64,000 nt of DNA from Triatoma infestans. Lineage: Eukaryota; Arthropoda; Insecta; Hemiptera; Reduviidae. A program made the position numbers and the translations under genes. The notes under the pieces are model-generated. The model saw only the letters and a list, made by a program, of their open reading frames with translations. It did not search any database and was not told where the DNA came from. Positions 10,935-22,325 of the stretch are shown here, in pieces. Where the stretch lies: NCBI GenBank assembly GCA_011037195.1, contig JAAEAF010001513.1:62001-126000 (forward strand), written 5' to 3'. Numbering within the stretch: the stretch's first letter is position 1; the number at the start of each line of letters is the position of its first letter.

Positions 10935-11440
10935 ATTTTTTATTTTATTTTAATGGGTGTAGTGCACTGTGACCAGTAGAAGTCTGTTGGGTGAACGCCG
11001 GGTGAGAGTCTCAGTCTACAGGCCCCCTTCCAGGTTGATTTTTCTAGAATTTGTAAAGGTTCTAGGGAGAATAACTTCAATCCTTGTGAGGTAACTCTGG
11101 CTTCTAAGACTTCTTTGAACGATAGCGCCACAGTCCGTCAGATGGTTGGGAAGTTTTCTATTTTCCAAGTATCTGCAGACGCTTTTTAGGCCTAGCTTCC
11201 TCAAGTGCCTGTTGAATCTGCAATGCCCCAGTCAGAATCCAAGGACTATTTTTGCTCTGACTGATGAACTCCTCAGATCTTTTCCGGTTGTAATAGCCAG
11301 AAAAAGTCTTGGCCTGTTTCAGTCCTGAGAAAATTTTGCAGAGCAATGCTCTTTTAAGTTACTCCTAGTTTTTTTTATTTTCTGAGCTCAACCAGAAGAG
11401 GCTGCTCTCTTACCTCACAAAATGGCACTGACCAAAGCTG
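10935..11440 (-). pseudogene. LINE 3' fragment: RNase H-side C-terminus
   Basis: The minus strand encodes, across at least two frames, the C-terminal tail seen after the RNase H domain of many insect LINEs. The equivalent of 'TGHCRLNRHLRKLGL' is damaged, but RKLGLKSVCRYLENRKLPNH and DCGAIVQRSLRSQSYL are readable and correspond to the Cys/His knuckle and the following helix. The 3' end runs into an A-rich tail (complement of TTTTTTATTTTATTTTAATG, about 10937-10953). The copy is 5' truncated, frameshifted and inactive. Confidence 0.5.
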
Positions 11441-11500
11441 GTTGTAGATTGTAGATTGTTGTAGGGGATTATTGCACTGCGACCTGAAAGATCTATTGTG

Positions 11501-11739
11501 CCCCTCGGAGCCTTCTCCAATGCACAGCCGGCCTCCAAGCAGTGTTCTCTAGCTGCAGACAACAGTGCCTATTACCGGACAGTGAGTTGTAGAAGCTCCT
11601 AGAAGAAAAAATCTAAGAACAGCATGCTGGATTCGAACCCGGAACCTCCGCGTTGCTAGTCCAGCGCGCTACCACTGAGCTAATCCCTTCCTTCTCTCTT
11701 GGCTTTCGCCAATTAACGGAGACCCTCGTTTGTGTACTG
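11501..11739 (-). mobile_element. tRNA-derived SINE, copy 1
   Basis: Shares its whole length with the copy at 34785-35028. On the minus strand it has a leader of about 50 bases, then a tRNA-like head (11688 down to 11621) with A box TAGCTCAGTGGTAG and B box GGTTCGAATCC. The anticodon position reads AGC; the anticodon stem is not paired, so this is no working tRNA. The unrelated body contains CTGTCCGGTAATAGGCACTG. Pol III promoters of this kind drive SINE transcription. Confidence 0.75.
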
Positions 11740-11745
11740 TGTTTG

Positions 11746-12745
11746 TCCTTGTCTGAAAAGTTAGAGTGTATGTAGTTTAAATGTATTGTGAACTGTTCTG
11801 ATGAAGTGCATGGAGTACTGAGCTGTGGTAACCCGTGGGGTCACTACTCCCCAGGTAACTGCATGCAACAGATACCCTTTGCGGGCACCTAAAGCTGGTT
11901 ATTGCGCCTTTCTTTGACAGTCTGTTGGTCATCTCTTTAAGGGCGTTTAGCTTCCCCGCCAGCAAGTCCTGGCACCCACTTTGGGATAACTTTATTATTT
12001 TTTCTCCGTCGCTGAGTTTGCCGAAGCTTTCCTATACCAATTTCGAACGCCTGGCTTTCAGATATGTGCACTACAAGCACTTTCTCTAAAAAAAGGAGGT
12101 GCATTGGGTAAACTGACTTTGACCTGCGCAAAATCTATCCAATATGGCATCTCATATTGCTTGATCAAGACATCCCGATGATTGGCGAACACTTGAAAAC
12201 AGCTCGATGACGCCCTGCACTGCGGACCCACTCATCTAAATTGACTATAATATTCGCTTTATGGCAGTAGTTTGCAATCCAACTGATACATACTGCTTGA
12301 TTCCGACTGAATGTACTGCTTTCCGCAAGATTCATACTTTTATATGAACTTGATATTGCGATCTAGCCCACCGGAGGTTGCTACGAGCTTTGAATGTCCT
12401 TCTCCGCTAATGAAATGAGCAAATTTGCCCAAGCTAATCTGAATCAAGATTAAGAAGATAAAGCAAGCTTGTGCACATTGCATGTTACTATTATATAATT
12501 TTATTTTATCCAGTATTAATATATAATTCATTATGATAATGACCCTCTCATTAAGAAATTTAATTATTTCGGGCTCCCTCTCTGTATTTCTCTATTTAAT
12601 TATCATTAAATATATCTTTTTCTAAAATTAATTAATTAATTAGTCAATTATTCTTTTTTTAATTTTTGCGCCCAAAATAACGAAAAACAAATAAAGAGAG
12701 AATCCAAGTACAAAGGACAACTCTTTAATTAATTATTATTTCTTT
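11746..12745. other. No gene recognised
   Basis: Moderately GC-rich to about 12.3 kb with short open frames on both strands but no domain or splice structure. Towards 12.5-12.74 kb it becomes AT-rich, with TTAATTAATTAATTAGTC low complexity. Confidence 0.35.
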
Positions 12746-12749
12746 TTTT

Positions 12750-12888
12750 ATATATAAATATAGATATATAAATATAGATCTATAAATATAGATCTATAAA
12801 TATAGATATATAAATATAGATATATAAATATAGATATATAAATATAGATATATAAATATAGATATATAAATATAGATATATAAATATG
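12750..12888. repeat. 14-bp tandem repeat
   Basis: About ten copies of a 14-bp unit built on AAATATAGAT plus ATAT or CTAT. Two adjacent units carry the CTAT variant, which marks a local duplication. Confidence 0.9.
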
Positions 12889-13069
12889 CTATAACTTTGT
12901 ATTGTTTATTGGACTTGAAAACGTTTACAAAATATGATATTTGGAATTAAATGACAAAAGTCCTTTTTTACGTATAAAACACTTTATTCTGCAATATCCA
13001 GATATATAAATATCTGTATAAATGAACATCTTTTGCTTATATTTGCAAAATATTTATTTTCCGTTGATT

Positions 13070-13150
13070 TACAGAAAAAAAATTGATGTGAAACACTCAT
13101 GACTTCTCTTACGACAATTTACATTATAATAATTGATAAAATTAACTTCA
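13070..13150 (-). repeat. Family A tail fragment
   Basis: GATGTGAAACACTCATGACT followed by CTCTTACGACAATTTAC is the reverse complement of the family tail (GTAAGAGAAAGT...GTGTTTCACACCAG). Confidence 0.75.
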
Positions 13151-13930
13151 TCTAAATTTAACTTACTGGTGAAAAGCAGAATATTCGAGGGCTTAGTCAA
13201 GTCGTTGGATCAACTTTGACAAGTTAACAGTTCTCAAGATCATCCTTGTTCATTAGAACAGCAAGAGTTTTAACTAGCCACACCACTCTTCAGGCGACTT
13301 ACATCTGCCAACGCTGTCAGACTACAACACGCTACCAATAATCATCACTCTACCCTCCTACACTCCTAACTATACTACACTCTAGAGTACTATACTCTTC
13401 TCTCCTAACTCAGTAAATTGTTTAAAATATAAATTGTGTCAGTTTGTGGGTTCACCATTTTTATCACTCTTCACCTGCCATCATCACATTAGCCAAATAT
13501 TCTCAAAAACCTATTTTAACAACTTCCTTTTTTTCTTTTTTTTTTCCCTGTCACAGTAACTCTGCAACAGGGGAGTTTATTTTACTACTTGTTCCCACAT
13601 TGATTACAAGTATTTCGCCAACAGTATTTTAACATTTGTTTTGACTGAATTTAAGCTAAGTATTAATACTAAACTAAACTTAATGCAATACATTATTACA
13701 AATTGTTAAAAGTTAATTTGGTTACTCAGGTCCTAATTCACAATATACTGAGGTCTAAGGAATTGATAAATCTCATGAACTGCATGCAATATTTCGTATT
13801 TCGTAACAACTTCCTTTAAAGGATTCCGAGACCATATTTAGAGAATTTGTTTGGAACTTTATTTTGTCGGAAGCGTTTTTCCGAGGAAATTCATATTAAA
13901 GGAATTCTGGTGGAGCTATAAAGTTAGGCA
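13151..13930. other. No gene recognised
   Basis: Mixed single-copy sequence. A T-rich stretch near 13530 and short open frames have no recognisable content. Confidence 0.35.
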
Positions 13931-13936
13931 CAAATC

Positions 13937-14480
13937 TTTTTTTTTTTTTTTTTTTATTAAGAAATTCACAATTATACAGATAGTATATAATAAGTGAATA
14001 TGTGTGATGGTAGTGACATAAAAAAGGCATGAAAGTCTTGTTGTCTTGTCTCCCTGATTATTACTAGAAAATGCTAACATGAAGTTAGGTGATCGCGGGA
14101 CCAGTGGCGTTTCAGTGTCCTGGAAGGGTTGAGTGGGATAGAAACGGAAGAGAGTTTTGGGACTAAAGGGCTAGAATGGTTGGATGTGAGGTCATGGAAT
14201 TTTTTGTAACGTGCTTTCATTAACTGATGGACAAAAGGGATTTTGAGGTAAGTGTAAAGGGTTAGGTTGGAAACATAGAACGAGGCATTGGTAATTCTCC
14301 TAAGGGTTTTTGATTGAAAAGCTTGAAAGCGATAATAGTTGGAATGCTTGGTTGAAACCCAGACCTCGTATGTCCGTAGGTGTTGTAGATAAGTGTTTTG
14401 TTTTCAAGCGAAAGTTTAGAGTGTCGGTCAAGTAGTCTCGAGAGAAGCTTGTGAAGTCTGTTTAGTTCAAGTCTTTTTAA
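13937..14480 (-). mobile_element. Jockey-like LINE, 5'-truncated, with poly(A) tail
   Basis: The minus strand encodes the extreme C-terminus of a jockey-clade RT protein: FQAFQSKTLRRITNASFYVS, LTLYTYLKIPFVHQLMKARY and finally LKRHWSRDHL before a TAG at 14076-14074. The family pattern is 'F(Q)NK.LR.ITNAPWYV.N...H.DL.IP.V...I......Y......HPN.L......RRLKR.WP.DL'. The 3' UTR holds AATAAA and ends in about 19 A residues (T-run at 13939-13957). One frameshift lies near 14290. Only the last part of the protein survives, so it is inactive. Confidence 0.7.
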
Positions 14481-14594
14481 TCGTGTATGCTCACATCTTG
14501 CTGTGTTGAAGGCATTTGTTCTCTATTTTAGTCCAGATGAAGGAAATTAAATTTTTCGTAAGTAAATCAGATCGTAAGGAAATGAGAAAAGTTG

Positions 14595-14700
14595 TACTCG
14601 CCTTTCTCTTACTGCAAGTATTACAATTTTAAATTTTACGAATTTTATTTAAATTTGGAATTAGTACTATAAGTATAGTTGTCCTTAACATAAATATAAT
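14595..14700 (-). repeat. Family A tail, worn
   Basis: CTTTCTCTTACTGCAAGTAT followed by AATTTGGAATTAGTACTATAAG matches the reversed tail and the adjoining interior seen at 33.2 and 63.5 kb. Confidence 0.6.
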
Positions 14701-15277
14701 GACATGTTGGTCCATCTAAATACTTGAATGTGATTGTAAGTGATCCAAAAATTAACATCAAACGCCAATAACGTTTGAAATTTATATATATATATTTATA
14801 CACCTATAATCACCGTTCAAAAATGAAGTGTTTCAGCAGTCTTTTCCAGAAAAGCCAATATTTTTCCAAAAATTCCAGAAAAACTTAGAAACCTAATCTG
14901 AATATATTTTTAAGGATGAATGTATTTATAAGGATGAATGTATTTATAAGAATGAGAGTTCTTATTGGGATCAATGTAATTATTACACAATCAATATTAG
15001 GAAAAGTATTTATTTATAACCGATTATATTTTAACTAGCTCAGTAAAGATTCTGAAAAATATTACCTACTCCAGCCAAATATTATTTAGCAAACGTATCA
15101 GTGTAATGTCGCGTTGTGTTGAAATAATAAGACTAAGATACTATCTATTTTGTTAGTTTTGGAATTAGAGTTCGTTCGTTATATGGTATTATAGAGTGGT
15201 TTTTATATTGTAAAGTGTTTTGCATTTCAGGTACAAAGGACCATTGATGTTGTACTCCTTTCATACCAAAAAAAAGA

Positions 15278-15604
15278 AACCTATTCAGTCACGAGTCGCA
15301 CTTCTGGCTAAACCGATTCAGTCACGAGTCGCACTTCTGGCTAAACCGATTCAGTCACGAGTCGCACTTCTGGCTAAACCGATTCAGTCACGAGTCGCAC
15401 TTCTGGCTAAACCTATTCACACGAGCGCACTTCTGCTACCCTATTCAGTCACGAGTCGCACTTCTGGCTAAACGATTAGAGTCACGAGTCCGCACTTGGC
15501 TAAACCGATTCATCACGAGTCGCACTTCTGGCTAAACCGATTCAGTCACGAGTCGCACTTCTGGCTAAACCGATTCAGTCACGTGTCGCACTTCCGGCTA
15601 AACC
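15278..15604 (+). repeat. Minisatellite, 33-bp unit, ten copies
   Basis: Unit AAACCGATTCAGTCACGAGT followed by CGCACTTCTGGCT. Four units are almost identical, three carry small indels, three are near-perfect again. Because 33 is a multiple of three, the first units form an open frame with an 11-residue repeat (KPIQSRVALLA), which I regard as accidental. The last unit ends CACTTCCGGCTAAACCGATT and continues straight into reversed family A sequence, so the unit is a stretched piece of that repeat. Confidence 0.9.
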
Positions 15605-15900
15605 GATTTCCTTCAAATTTGGAATTCTAATAATGCATTTAATGTACATTAATATTTATCAGCATTTTTGTGCCTGATTCAAAATATAAAAAATCACCAA
15701 AGTCGGGGTTTCGGTGGACGGCTTTTGTTTTCTTTTCGGATCATGAAATGGAATTAAATGAAATATCAATTTTGAGCGAGTATTCATTTTTGAGATTTTG
15801 TTGGCTCAAAAACAGAGACTGAAAACAGTTGTTGCAAAATATTGATACGATTGAAATATTTTGTCTTACACCTGTGTGAAAAAGTAAAAAGGCACTATGT
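15590..15900 (-). repeat. Family A copy, reversed
   Basis: CCGATTTCCTTCAAATTTGG, then AATGTACATTAATATTTATC, then AAATATCAATTTTGAGCGAG and a degraded 'TTTTTGAGATATT...'. The order matches the minus copies at 29.0 and 42.4 kb. Confidence 0.65.
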
Positions 15901-16719
15901 GATTAAACTTAAGCTGGGAAATTAACCTTGTTTATAAAAAAAAATTCTTATAATTTTCTTTATTGCATTTTCTTTATGAGGGAACTTTCATAAAAAACTT
16001 TCTCCTAAAATAAGGACAATTAAATTTATAGTACTAATTCCAAGTTAAACTATCACATATATATCGTATGTTTTGAAATATGAATATAATTTCTACCATT
16101 AATTTAGAATTAAATACTAAATATGTTATTAAATAAAAAATTATTAAATTTAATTGTAGTATTTAATATTGTGATTAGTAATGTTGTAATTTAGTGAAAT
16201 GTGCGACCTAATATTTAGTTAATGGGGCGTGTGGATGACGCAATGAGCGGTCAGCCAAGTTTGAGCCACTACAACCTATATGAGTATTTCAACTCCAATA
16301 CCAGCCATCTAGGGGTGAGAGCAGTGTAGCTCTACTAATAACATTGCACACCCGATCATGTTTACTGGCTTCCCTACTGGGTACGCAACCAATATTTGCT
16401 TCGATTGCACGATTACTAATTTAATTTTATTACTATCGATATAATAATATATTGTATTTAATATTTATAGAAGTAGGTACACACTCTAACTAGTTACTAT
16501 ATATTAATATTACAAGATCTAGTTTTTGCTTTAAAAGGCGATCTAAGGTTCTCTTACAGTTTGTAAGGATTAAAAGAAAGTATTTCATTTACTGCAGTTT
16601 ATTTAGTTATAATTGACAAATTTTTTGCACACGTGGAACATTCGATTTATGGTAATTTACTTATTATCAATATTATTTTTTGAGAAACTTCTGCAATTAT
16701 AAAATGTTACTTTTGAGGG
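15901..16719. other. AT-rich DNA with a GC-richer island
   Basis: A block at about 16200-16420 (GTGGATGACGCAATGAGCGG...) is less AT-rich and free of familiar repeats. It could be an old element or single-copy DNA. No frame with coding character is seen. Confidence 0.35.
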
Positions 16720-17060
16720 AAAGCTGAGCACTAAGTTTCTTCAGAATACTATTAAAATCAATTTTCTCCAACTTTCAAAAACAAAAAAAATTGATTTAAG
16801 CAGCTACCGTAGTAGTATAAGTAGTTTAAGTAGTTGTAGTTGATTTAAACTAATTCGATTGGGTCTTTATCGAGAAAGTCGCAGCAAATTATAAAAAAAC
16901 GTATAGTAAAGTTAAAATAAAAAAGTACGGAATTAACTTGTAATTTCTTGTTTTCAAAATCGGAATTTTGTCAATATGTATTTAATATAAACATGTATGT
17001 GTTAGAATATAATATATAATACGTTAAGTATTTCAAATAAAAGTGATAGATCTGTATGTT
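16720..17060 (-). repeat. Family A copy, reversed and degraded
   Basis: Shows GAGGGAAAGCTGAGCACTAA, AAATCAATTTTCTCC, GAAAGTCGCAG and finally CAAATAAAAGTGATAGATCT, all reversed internal phrases of the family. Confidence 0.55.
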
Positions 17061-17105
17061 CTTAGTGTGTATGTAGAATTTAAACATAATCATAGCAGCC
17101 CTTTT

Positions 17106-17450
17106 TATCTTTCTCTTACTGTTAGTAAGAGAGAGTATTGTACTCGTGTCAAATTTTCGATATCGAGTTCTTACCAGAAATATTCGTTTTGAGGTCCCCT
17201 GAGTCCAAAAAAGTGGTTTTAGTCTGCGTGTGTCTCAGCATATCTCAAAAACGAAAAATCTTAGAATATTCAAACTAAATATTCCGTTAAGTGGCGACAT
17301 GAAACTGAGAATAAATTTTTCATACAAATCGTTCAATCGGAAGTGCCACTTTGCTGAATGGTTTTTTATGTTATTCTCGAAAACGGCTCCAACGATTTAT
17401 ATACCAACTTTATATATCAACTACAGATATTCCATTTAGTTTTTTGGGGG
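17106..17450 (+). repeat. Family A copy with intact head palindrome
   Basis: Opens with CTTTCTCTTACTGTTAGTAA then GAGAGAGTATTG, followed by GTGTCAAATTTTCGATATCG, GAGGTCCCCTGAGTCCAAAA and CATATCTCAAAAACGAAAAA. It breaks off after the second 'GGCTCCAACGATTT' phrase. Confidence 0.85.
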
Positions 17451-18059
17451 GATTGCCTGGTGGTCTACAATTGAAAGTCTCCTACAAATAAAGCTCCCAC
17501 AAGTAACTATGGCCCTACAAGATAGAGAGAGAGAAGGAGACCATTTGTATAATGTACAGAAGTTTTTGTATTACACGGAAAACATCGACCATCGTTTTAG
17601 AAGGAAATAGGAGCACTTATATGTTTAATGTTAAAGGTTAAATTGCTTCAGTTAATAGAGTTAGGAATGGCAGAATTAGGCTCTGAGGAAATATACCTCC
17701 ACAGCTCACACTTTAACCACGAGACATTCCCCCACCCGTACAGGGAGATCCCCATTGCTGTATTACTATTATTATTATTATTAATATATGGTTCCATAAA
17801 CAGTTCTACAACCCAGGGCTATGCAGTAATCTAACGTATCCTTACCAAATCCAAAGAAAGGTACGGGATTAAACTGGTACAAATGTATTCCCCTGGGTTC
17901 ATGTGAATGAGTTCATGCAATCACAAAAGAAAAAAACAGAGTTACCTCTACGGGAAATCACCTGAAGGATGAGAAGGATGGGCAAATTAAATATTTGCCC
18001 TTTTAAATGCCATGGCTGCTCAAAAATTCGAGGACATTTTCATTAATTTATTACTATAA
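17451..18059. other. No gene recognised
   Basis: A TTA microsatellite (about 17764-17781) is flanked by less AT-rich sequence, similar in layout to the (TAA)n-tailed LINE ends elsewhere in the window, but I see no matching protein remnant. Confidence 0.3.
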
Positions 18060-18069
18060 TTTACTGCCG

Positions 18070-18500
18070 TAGGAGAATGTATTGCGATCGTCCTTATTTT
18101 TCGAAATTGTGTTTTCATCGCATGTTTTGAGGTTCCCCGAATACGAAAAACATATTTATAGAGAATGGAGTGTGTGTGTGTGTGTGTGTGAGTGTAGTAT
18201 GTAAAAATAACTCAAACATAACAAAATCTTACAAATCTCAAACGTGTTACTCCATTTAGCTATCATCACCTACGCATTACACACGAAGGTTTCAGACAAA
18301 ATTCTACAATCGAAAGTGCATTCAGCTTTACTCAGGTTTTTTTGTCATTTCTCAAAAATGGTGCCAATGATCTTCTTGAAACTGTACTACATCCTAACCA
18401 CACACATATAAATGCCTGTCAATTTTATTTGAAAATTCTCCCGCGAAAATTGTTTTTAGAAGTTTCTGTGGAATCTGTGACGTCAGATTTCACCTGCTAC
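18070..18500 (+). repeat. Family A copy with (TG)n at the fixed site
   Basis: GTAGGAGAATGTATTGCGAT, AAATTGTGTTTTCATCGCAT, GAGGTTCCCCGAATACGAAA, then AGAATGGAGTGTGTGTG with about eight TG repeats, then CAAAAATGGTGCCAATGATC and AATTTTATTTGAAAATTCTC. Confidence 0.8.
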
Positions 18501-18989
18501 TGGGGTTTGTTGAATGTTATATAGCGCTGTCTTCTGCACTATTATGTAATTAGTTGATGTATTCCCTGTTATCGGTAGGTGTCAGTAGCCTCATATTTTT
18601 GTTAAGACAACTGAATGAAAATTCCAAATGTAAAAAATTTGTCAATTTGAGAATTGTATTAAATTCAGCGGAGGATAAGGTAAACTTCACCAAGCCTTAT
18701 TTATTTCTACAAACTATCGAAATGTAATTCTGGCACGTGCAGCAAGAAAGTCACAAAGAAGATATTCAATAGGGGATATCAAAATTAGATTACGATGGGA
18801 TTGGCCTTTTAAAAACTATGGAAAAGGAGATAATCAGATTAATGGTGGGCTGGGTACTTGAAAGAAGAAGAAGAAAGAGGGATCGACTAAAGCCTTGGTG
18901 GAGGATATGGCCGGCTATGGACTAGCGAAAGAGGCCGTTCCCGAAAGATATGCTAAAGCTACGTTTTCTATTTTCCTTATTTATTATTA

Positions 18990-19135
18990 TACTAGGTCAT
19001 TGGCGCCCGGAACTTCCTCAGTGCTGTTTTGAAGGGGTTCCTAGGTAGATAAAATCTATTGGCAGCACTGCTGTAATCGAACCTGGGACGTACGCATGGG
19101 ATCCAGCGCGTTCTCCCTGAGCTATTCCCTTCCCT
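18990..19135 (-). mobile_element. Degenerate tRNA-derived SINE fragment
   Basis: The minus strand has a worn tRNA-like head (19130 down to 19064): A box equivalent TAGCTCAGGGAGAACGCG and B box GGTTCGATTAC, followed by a body piece. It resembles copies at 11.5 and 34.8 kb but is shorter and more divergent. Confidence 0.5.
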
Positions 19136-19839
19136 ATTATTATTTTTAATGATTGACTTTGATCTGGAAAACCTCAACGTTGGGGAAATTCCTATTAAAA
19201 AAAAATAAGCTAAATGTAGTAAAATTCGCGGGATTGTTTCGCGGCAGGTTTTTTATTTATTAAGATAATATGTGCGAATAATGTTTTTGCATATGGTAGT
19301 AAATATTAACTTAATATTTGGTAATGTGATGTTATATTGCATAATAATATGCAGTTATCTTGAAGTAAGACTTCTAAACAATTAGCCGTAATTAATACAG
19401 TCACCCTGATAATCACAGCTCATTCATTAATCTTAATAAATATTGCAAATATTTGCATTATAATGTTTCTCTCTCTCTCTTGTGATATTGATTATGGTCA
19501 CAAGTTTTCATTCTTTTTAGATTAACTTTAAATTATTCTAAATCTAAAAATATAAAACTATATAATATCTAAATGTTTATCTTATATAAATAAAAAACGA
19601 AGATATACGAGTTCATCTACCAATTCATTTATTTTCTCTATCCTCCTACGGTAGCTGACTGTATGAACCCACTGATGCCTGACCTATTTCATATCTTTCA
19701 ATGATCAAAAAGGTAGCGCGATCATAAAATAAGATCTACTTCTGTAGAAGATCAGTTTTCATTACTTGGTCGACCCTTAGATTCTCTGATTGAACGGTTC
19801 TTTTCAAATTAAGCCTTCTTTTTACTTTTATTTCTTTGG
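19136..19839. other. AT-rich DNA, no gene
   Basis: Low-complexity AT-rich sequence with a short CT run near 19471. Nothing else is seen. Confidence 0.4.
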
Positions 19840-19985
19840 ATTATTACTTTCTTATCAAATTTTCGAAATTGAGTTTTCACCAGAAATGTATATATATTAT
19901 ATATATATTTGGGAAACGGAAAATCTGAGAATCAAACTCCCGCCAAGTCTCAGCCAACAAAAAGGTGAAAATTCTCACTCCTTTT
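19840..19985 (+). repeat. Family A head, AT-expanded
   Basis: CAAATTTTCGAAATTGAGTT, TTCACCAGAAATGTATATAT, then ATCTGAGAATCAAACTCCCG. A TATA run replaces the usual TG run. Confidence 0.7.
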
Positions 19986-20690
19986 TTTAGTTTTCTTCTT
20001 CTAGCTTTCGATAGGTAAGCTAGCCATCATCAAGCAACTGGTTTTGTGTTTTTGTATGAGCAAATGATGTTGCTGATATTTTATATACACATTTTTCCTT
20101 GAGAATCTCCCTCTTAACAAACTAACAAAATTAAATTATCCATGTAAATGAGAATCATAAGTTGATGAATGTAAACTACTTTTCCCTTTGTCACTCTCTC
20201 TCTCTCTCACACCCTCTCTCTATACATATCACATTCTTGGTGTGTATAAGTTTATACGTTGAGGGAAACACAGTTTGCTATCTGGATGGATTGAGAAAGA
20301 GTAGTGGGTAAGCGTGACTCTGTGCATTCCCAGTTTGAAGGTGAAGGTAATCAAAAGTCAAGTTACAGAACGCTCCACAATTCTACCATATATTCCCCAA
20401 CCTCCCACTCCCCTTCCCACTCCTGACAAACAATAAGTAACTTTTAGACATAAATCAAGTCAGCCATGAACTAGTAACAATGGCGGCTTACACTGAATGA
20501 TGGAGTATAAAATTTACTCTTGCCTTACTGCCAATTCAAAGCTAGAAATATTCTGTGTGTTATGTTTTTTCTTATTTATTTTCTTGTTCTTATTTTCTTA
20601 ATGCTTTTTATTATTTTTATTATTTTCAAATTTACTAAATGAAACTGTGTATCTCTAGGTGCTAGATGTTTGTAAAGGGAGTGGATATAA
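19986..20690. other. Single-copy DNA without gene
   Basis: Contains CT-rich simple sequence near 20195-20220 and otherwise ordinary noncoding sequence. Confidence 0.35.
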
Positions 20691-20696
20691 ACTTAC

Positions 20697-20755
20697 CTGT
20701 GAGATTTATTTTAGCTTCCTTAGGCGACAGTATATTGGAAACCGAACCAAATCGT
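20697..20755 (-). CDS. Candidate 59-bp host exon
   Basis: On the minus strand a good acceptor (ACACTTTGCAG) with a textbook branch sequence TACTAAC about 40 bases upstream is followed after 59 bases by a perfect donor, GTAAGT (20696-20691). Only one of the three frames is open, giving RFGSVSNILSPKEAKINLT with the exon entering in phase 2 and leaving in phase 1. I do not recognise the protein. The combination of branch point, acceptor, donor and a plausible peptide makes it better than chance, but short exons are easy to find by accident. Confidence 0.4.
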
Positions 20756-20759
20756 CTGC

Positions 20760-21160
20760 AAAGTGTTACAATATGTAAAACTGTTAGTTAGTATGAATAC
20801 GGTGGTGGGTGATGAACTAGTATTTGCGTGGGTTCGCTAAACTCAGTTAGTCTGCTTGCGTCTATCAACCTCTTCTAGTAAGGTGCTTTGTACGTTTAGG
20901 TGACACTGTGAGTATTGTTCGTCAAGTGTTAGACTGGAATACTCGCAAGGCAGCCAGCAAAGATATCTGAAGTAGTGGCTAATCCAATTCCTTCTATAGG
21001 GAACCTATATCTCTATTTACCATCATCACACTTGGCTAGGGATTTTTGTGAAACTCACATACACACCATATTTTCTCCCACTGTACTATTCAATTTAAAA
21101 TTGACGAATTTTCTTTAGAATTTGATGGTGCACTTATATGATTATTATACGTTGGCTCAA
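20760..21160. other. Single-copy DNA without identified gene
   Basis: Holds the presumed intron 3' end of the minus-strand exon candidate (TACTAAC near 20790). No other exon pair is obvious. Confidence 0.3.
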
Positions 21161-21164
21161 CAGT

Positions 21165-21680
21165 CAGAACCCAGGCCTCATCCACAAGCTTGTGCCAGCC
21201 ATCTTATCTTAGGCATTTGCTCTCCAGCTTCGAATTTCCAACATAATCGATCATCCTAGACGTTATCTATCCACTGCAAGCACGGTCTTTTTCTCTGCCT
21301 CTTTAAACAGCCGGTTAGCTCGTCATTCTATCTCGCACGCCAATGCACGTTCTCAAATTCATGGGCCAAATATTCTCTTTAAAATCTTTCTTTCCCAAAT
21401 TCCGAGGAATTTAGAGCTTTCTTTAGAAACTACTCAGGCGTCGCAAGCGTATGTCACTACTGATCTAATTATTGTCTCCTGAATGCTGGCATATACAACG
21501 ATTTCTCTTATAACTTGTAAAGAAAATCTTCTTTCTGGCCTTTCAGATTCTTCCAGGATTCTTTCTAACGCAGCTTTGGGGCGTGCGGAAATGAGGATAT
21601 CACCCCGTAAGCTAGATACTGCGCTCAGTCTGTTATAAACTGAACCCCACCATCAGGCGGCCGGGTCCATTTGATTTCCG
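21165..21680 (-). pseudogene. LINE reverse transcriptase C-terminal fragment
   Basis: The minus strand encodes IIRSVVTYACDA, a stop in place of Trp, then FLGIWERKILKRIFGP and, further on, KIRWLAQACG. This follows the common arthropod LINE pattern 'L..PVVTYG.ETW......E..L...ERKILR.IFGP......R...N.E....+.......R..WLGH+.RM'. Several stops and frameshifts interrupt it. It is a dead fragment from the thumb and post-RT region. Confidence 0.6.
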
Positions 21681-21699
21681 TAAATTAAAGTCATATTAA

Positions 21700-22150
21700 A
21701 GTAGCTTGAATCGTACAATACACTGAATATCATTTTTGTTGAGTATCTCACAATCTCCAAAAATTCCTAAAAGTTACTTATTCGGATAAATGGTAGAGAA
21801 ATGGTGACTGGATCCTTATAATCTCCCATATACAATCAGCCAGTGTGGTGCGTGATATAATCATTTTGTTAAAGACATCTCTTTACACTAATTGATTAAA
21901 AATTTTACTCTGACAATGGATGAGAATCCGAAACCGGTCAGAACCAAAATAATGAAGCATAACTATGACGTATAAAATCATAGATGTTATTCAGCCGAAC
22001 TACATATTCAATAGTAATTTGCTTAATAAGAGTGTCATCTGTATCTGTTGTATAGGTAAACAATCATTGCGTTATTATTGAGAAAATGCGCAAAACCAAA
22101 TTTAAAAAAAAAACAAAAACAACCTGCGTTTTTACTAAATGATTTTCTTT
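21700..22150. other. No gene recognised
   Basis: Noncoding. A sequence at 21930 (GATGAGAATCCGAAACCGGT) resembles 35.6 kb (GATGGGTGAACGCCCGAAAC), a weak dispersed similarity. Confidence 0.3.
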
Positions 22151-22154
22151 ACTT

Positions 22155-22300
22155 TCTCCTCCTTCTATAACAGGAAGTGTTGGGATCGTGTCTAATTTTC
22201 GAAAAGGAGCGTTGACCGGAAATACATGTTTTTAAATCTTTTTAGCGAATGGTCTGTATATATATATATATATATTCAGGCGGGCTTAACGTTTAACTAC
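22155..22300 (+). repeat. Family A head
   Basis: CAGGAAGTGTTGGGATCGTG, CTAATTTTCG, GACCGGAAATACATGTTTTT and GCGAATGGTC, then a TA run. Confidence 0.75.
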
Positions 22301-22325
22301 AAAATTAGGTGTCGTGGACGGAGGC

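Noticed and set aside
15220..15471. Open frame with an 11-residue repeat (KPIQSRVALLA)
   Set aside because: The 33-bp minisatellite unit is a multiple of three, so the open frame is a by-product. Later units contain indels, and the array derives from a noncoding repeat.
18730..18960. A further LINE C-terminal fragment (KKKKKEGSTKALVEDMAGYG)
   Set aside because: The likeness to the GRRRRGRPK...W tail of RTE-like elements is too weak and frame-dependent to call.
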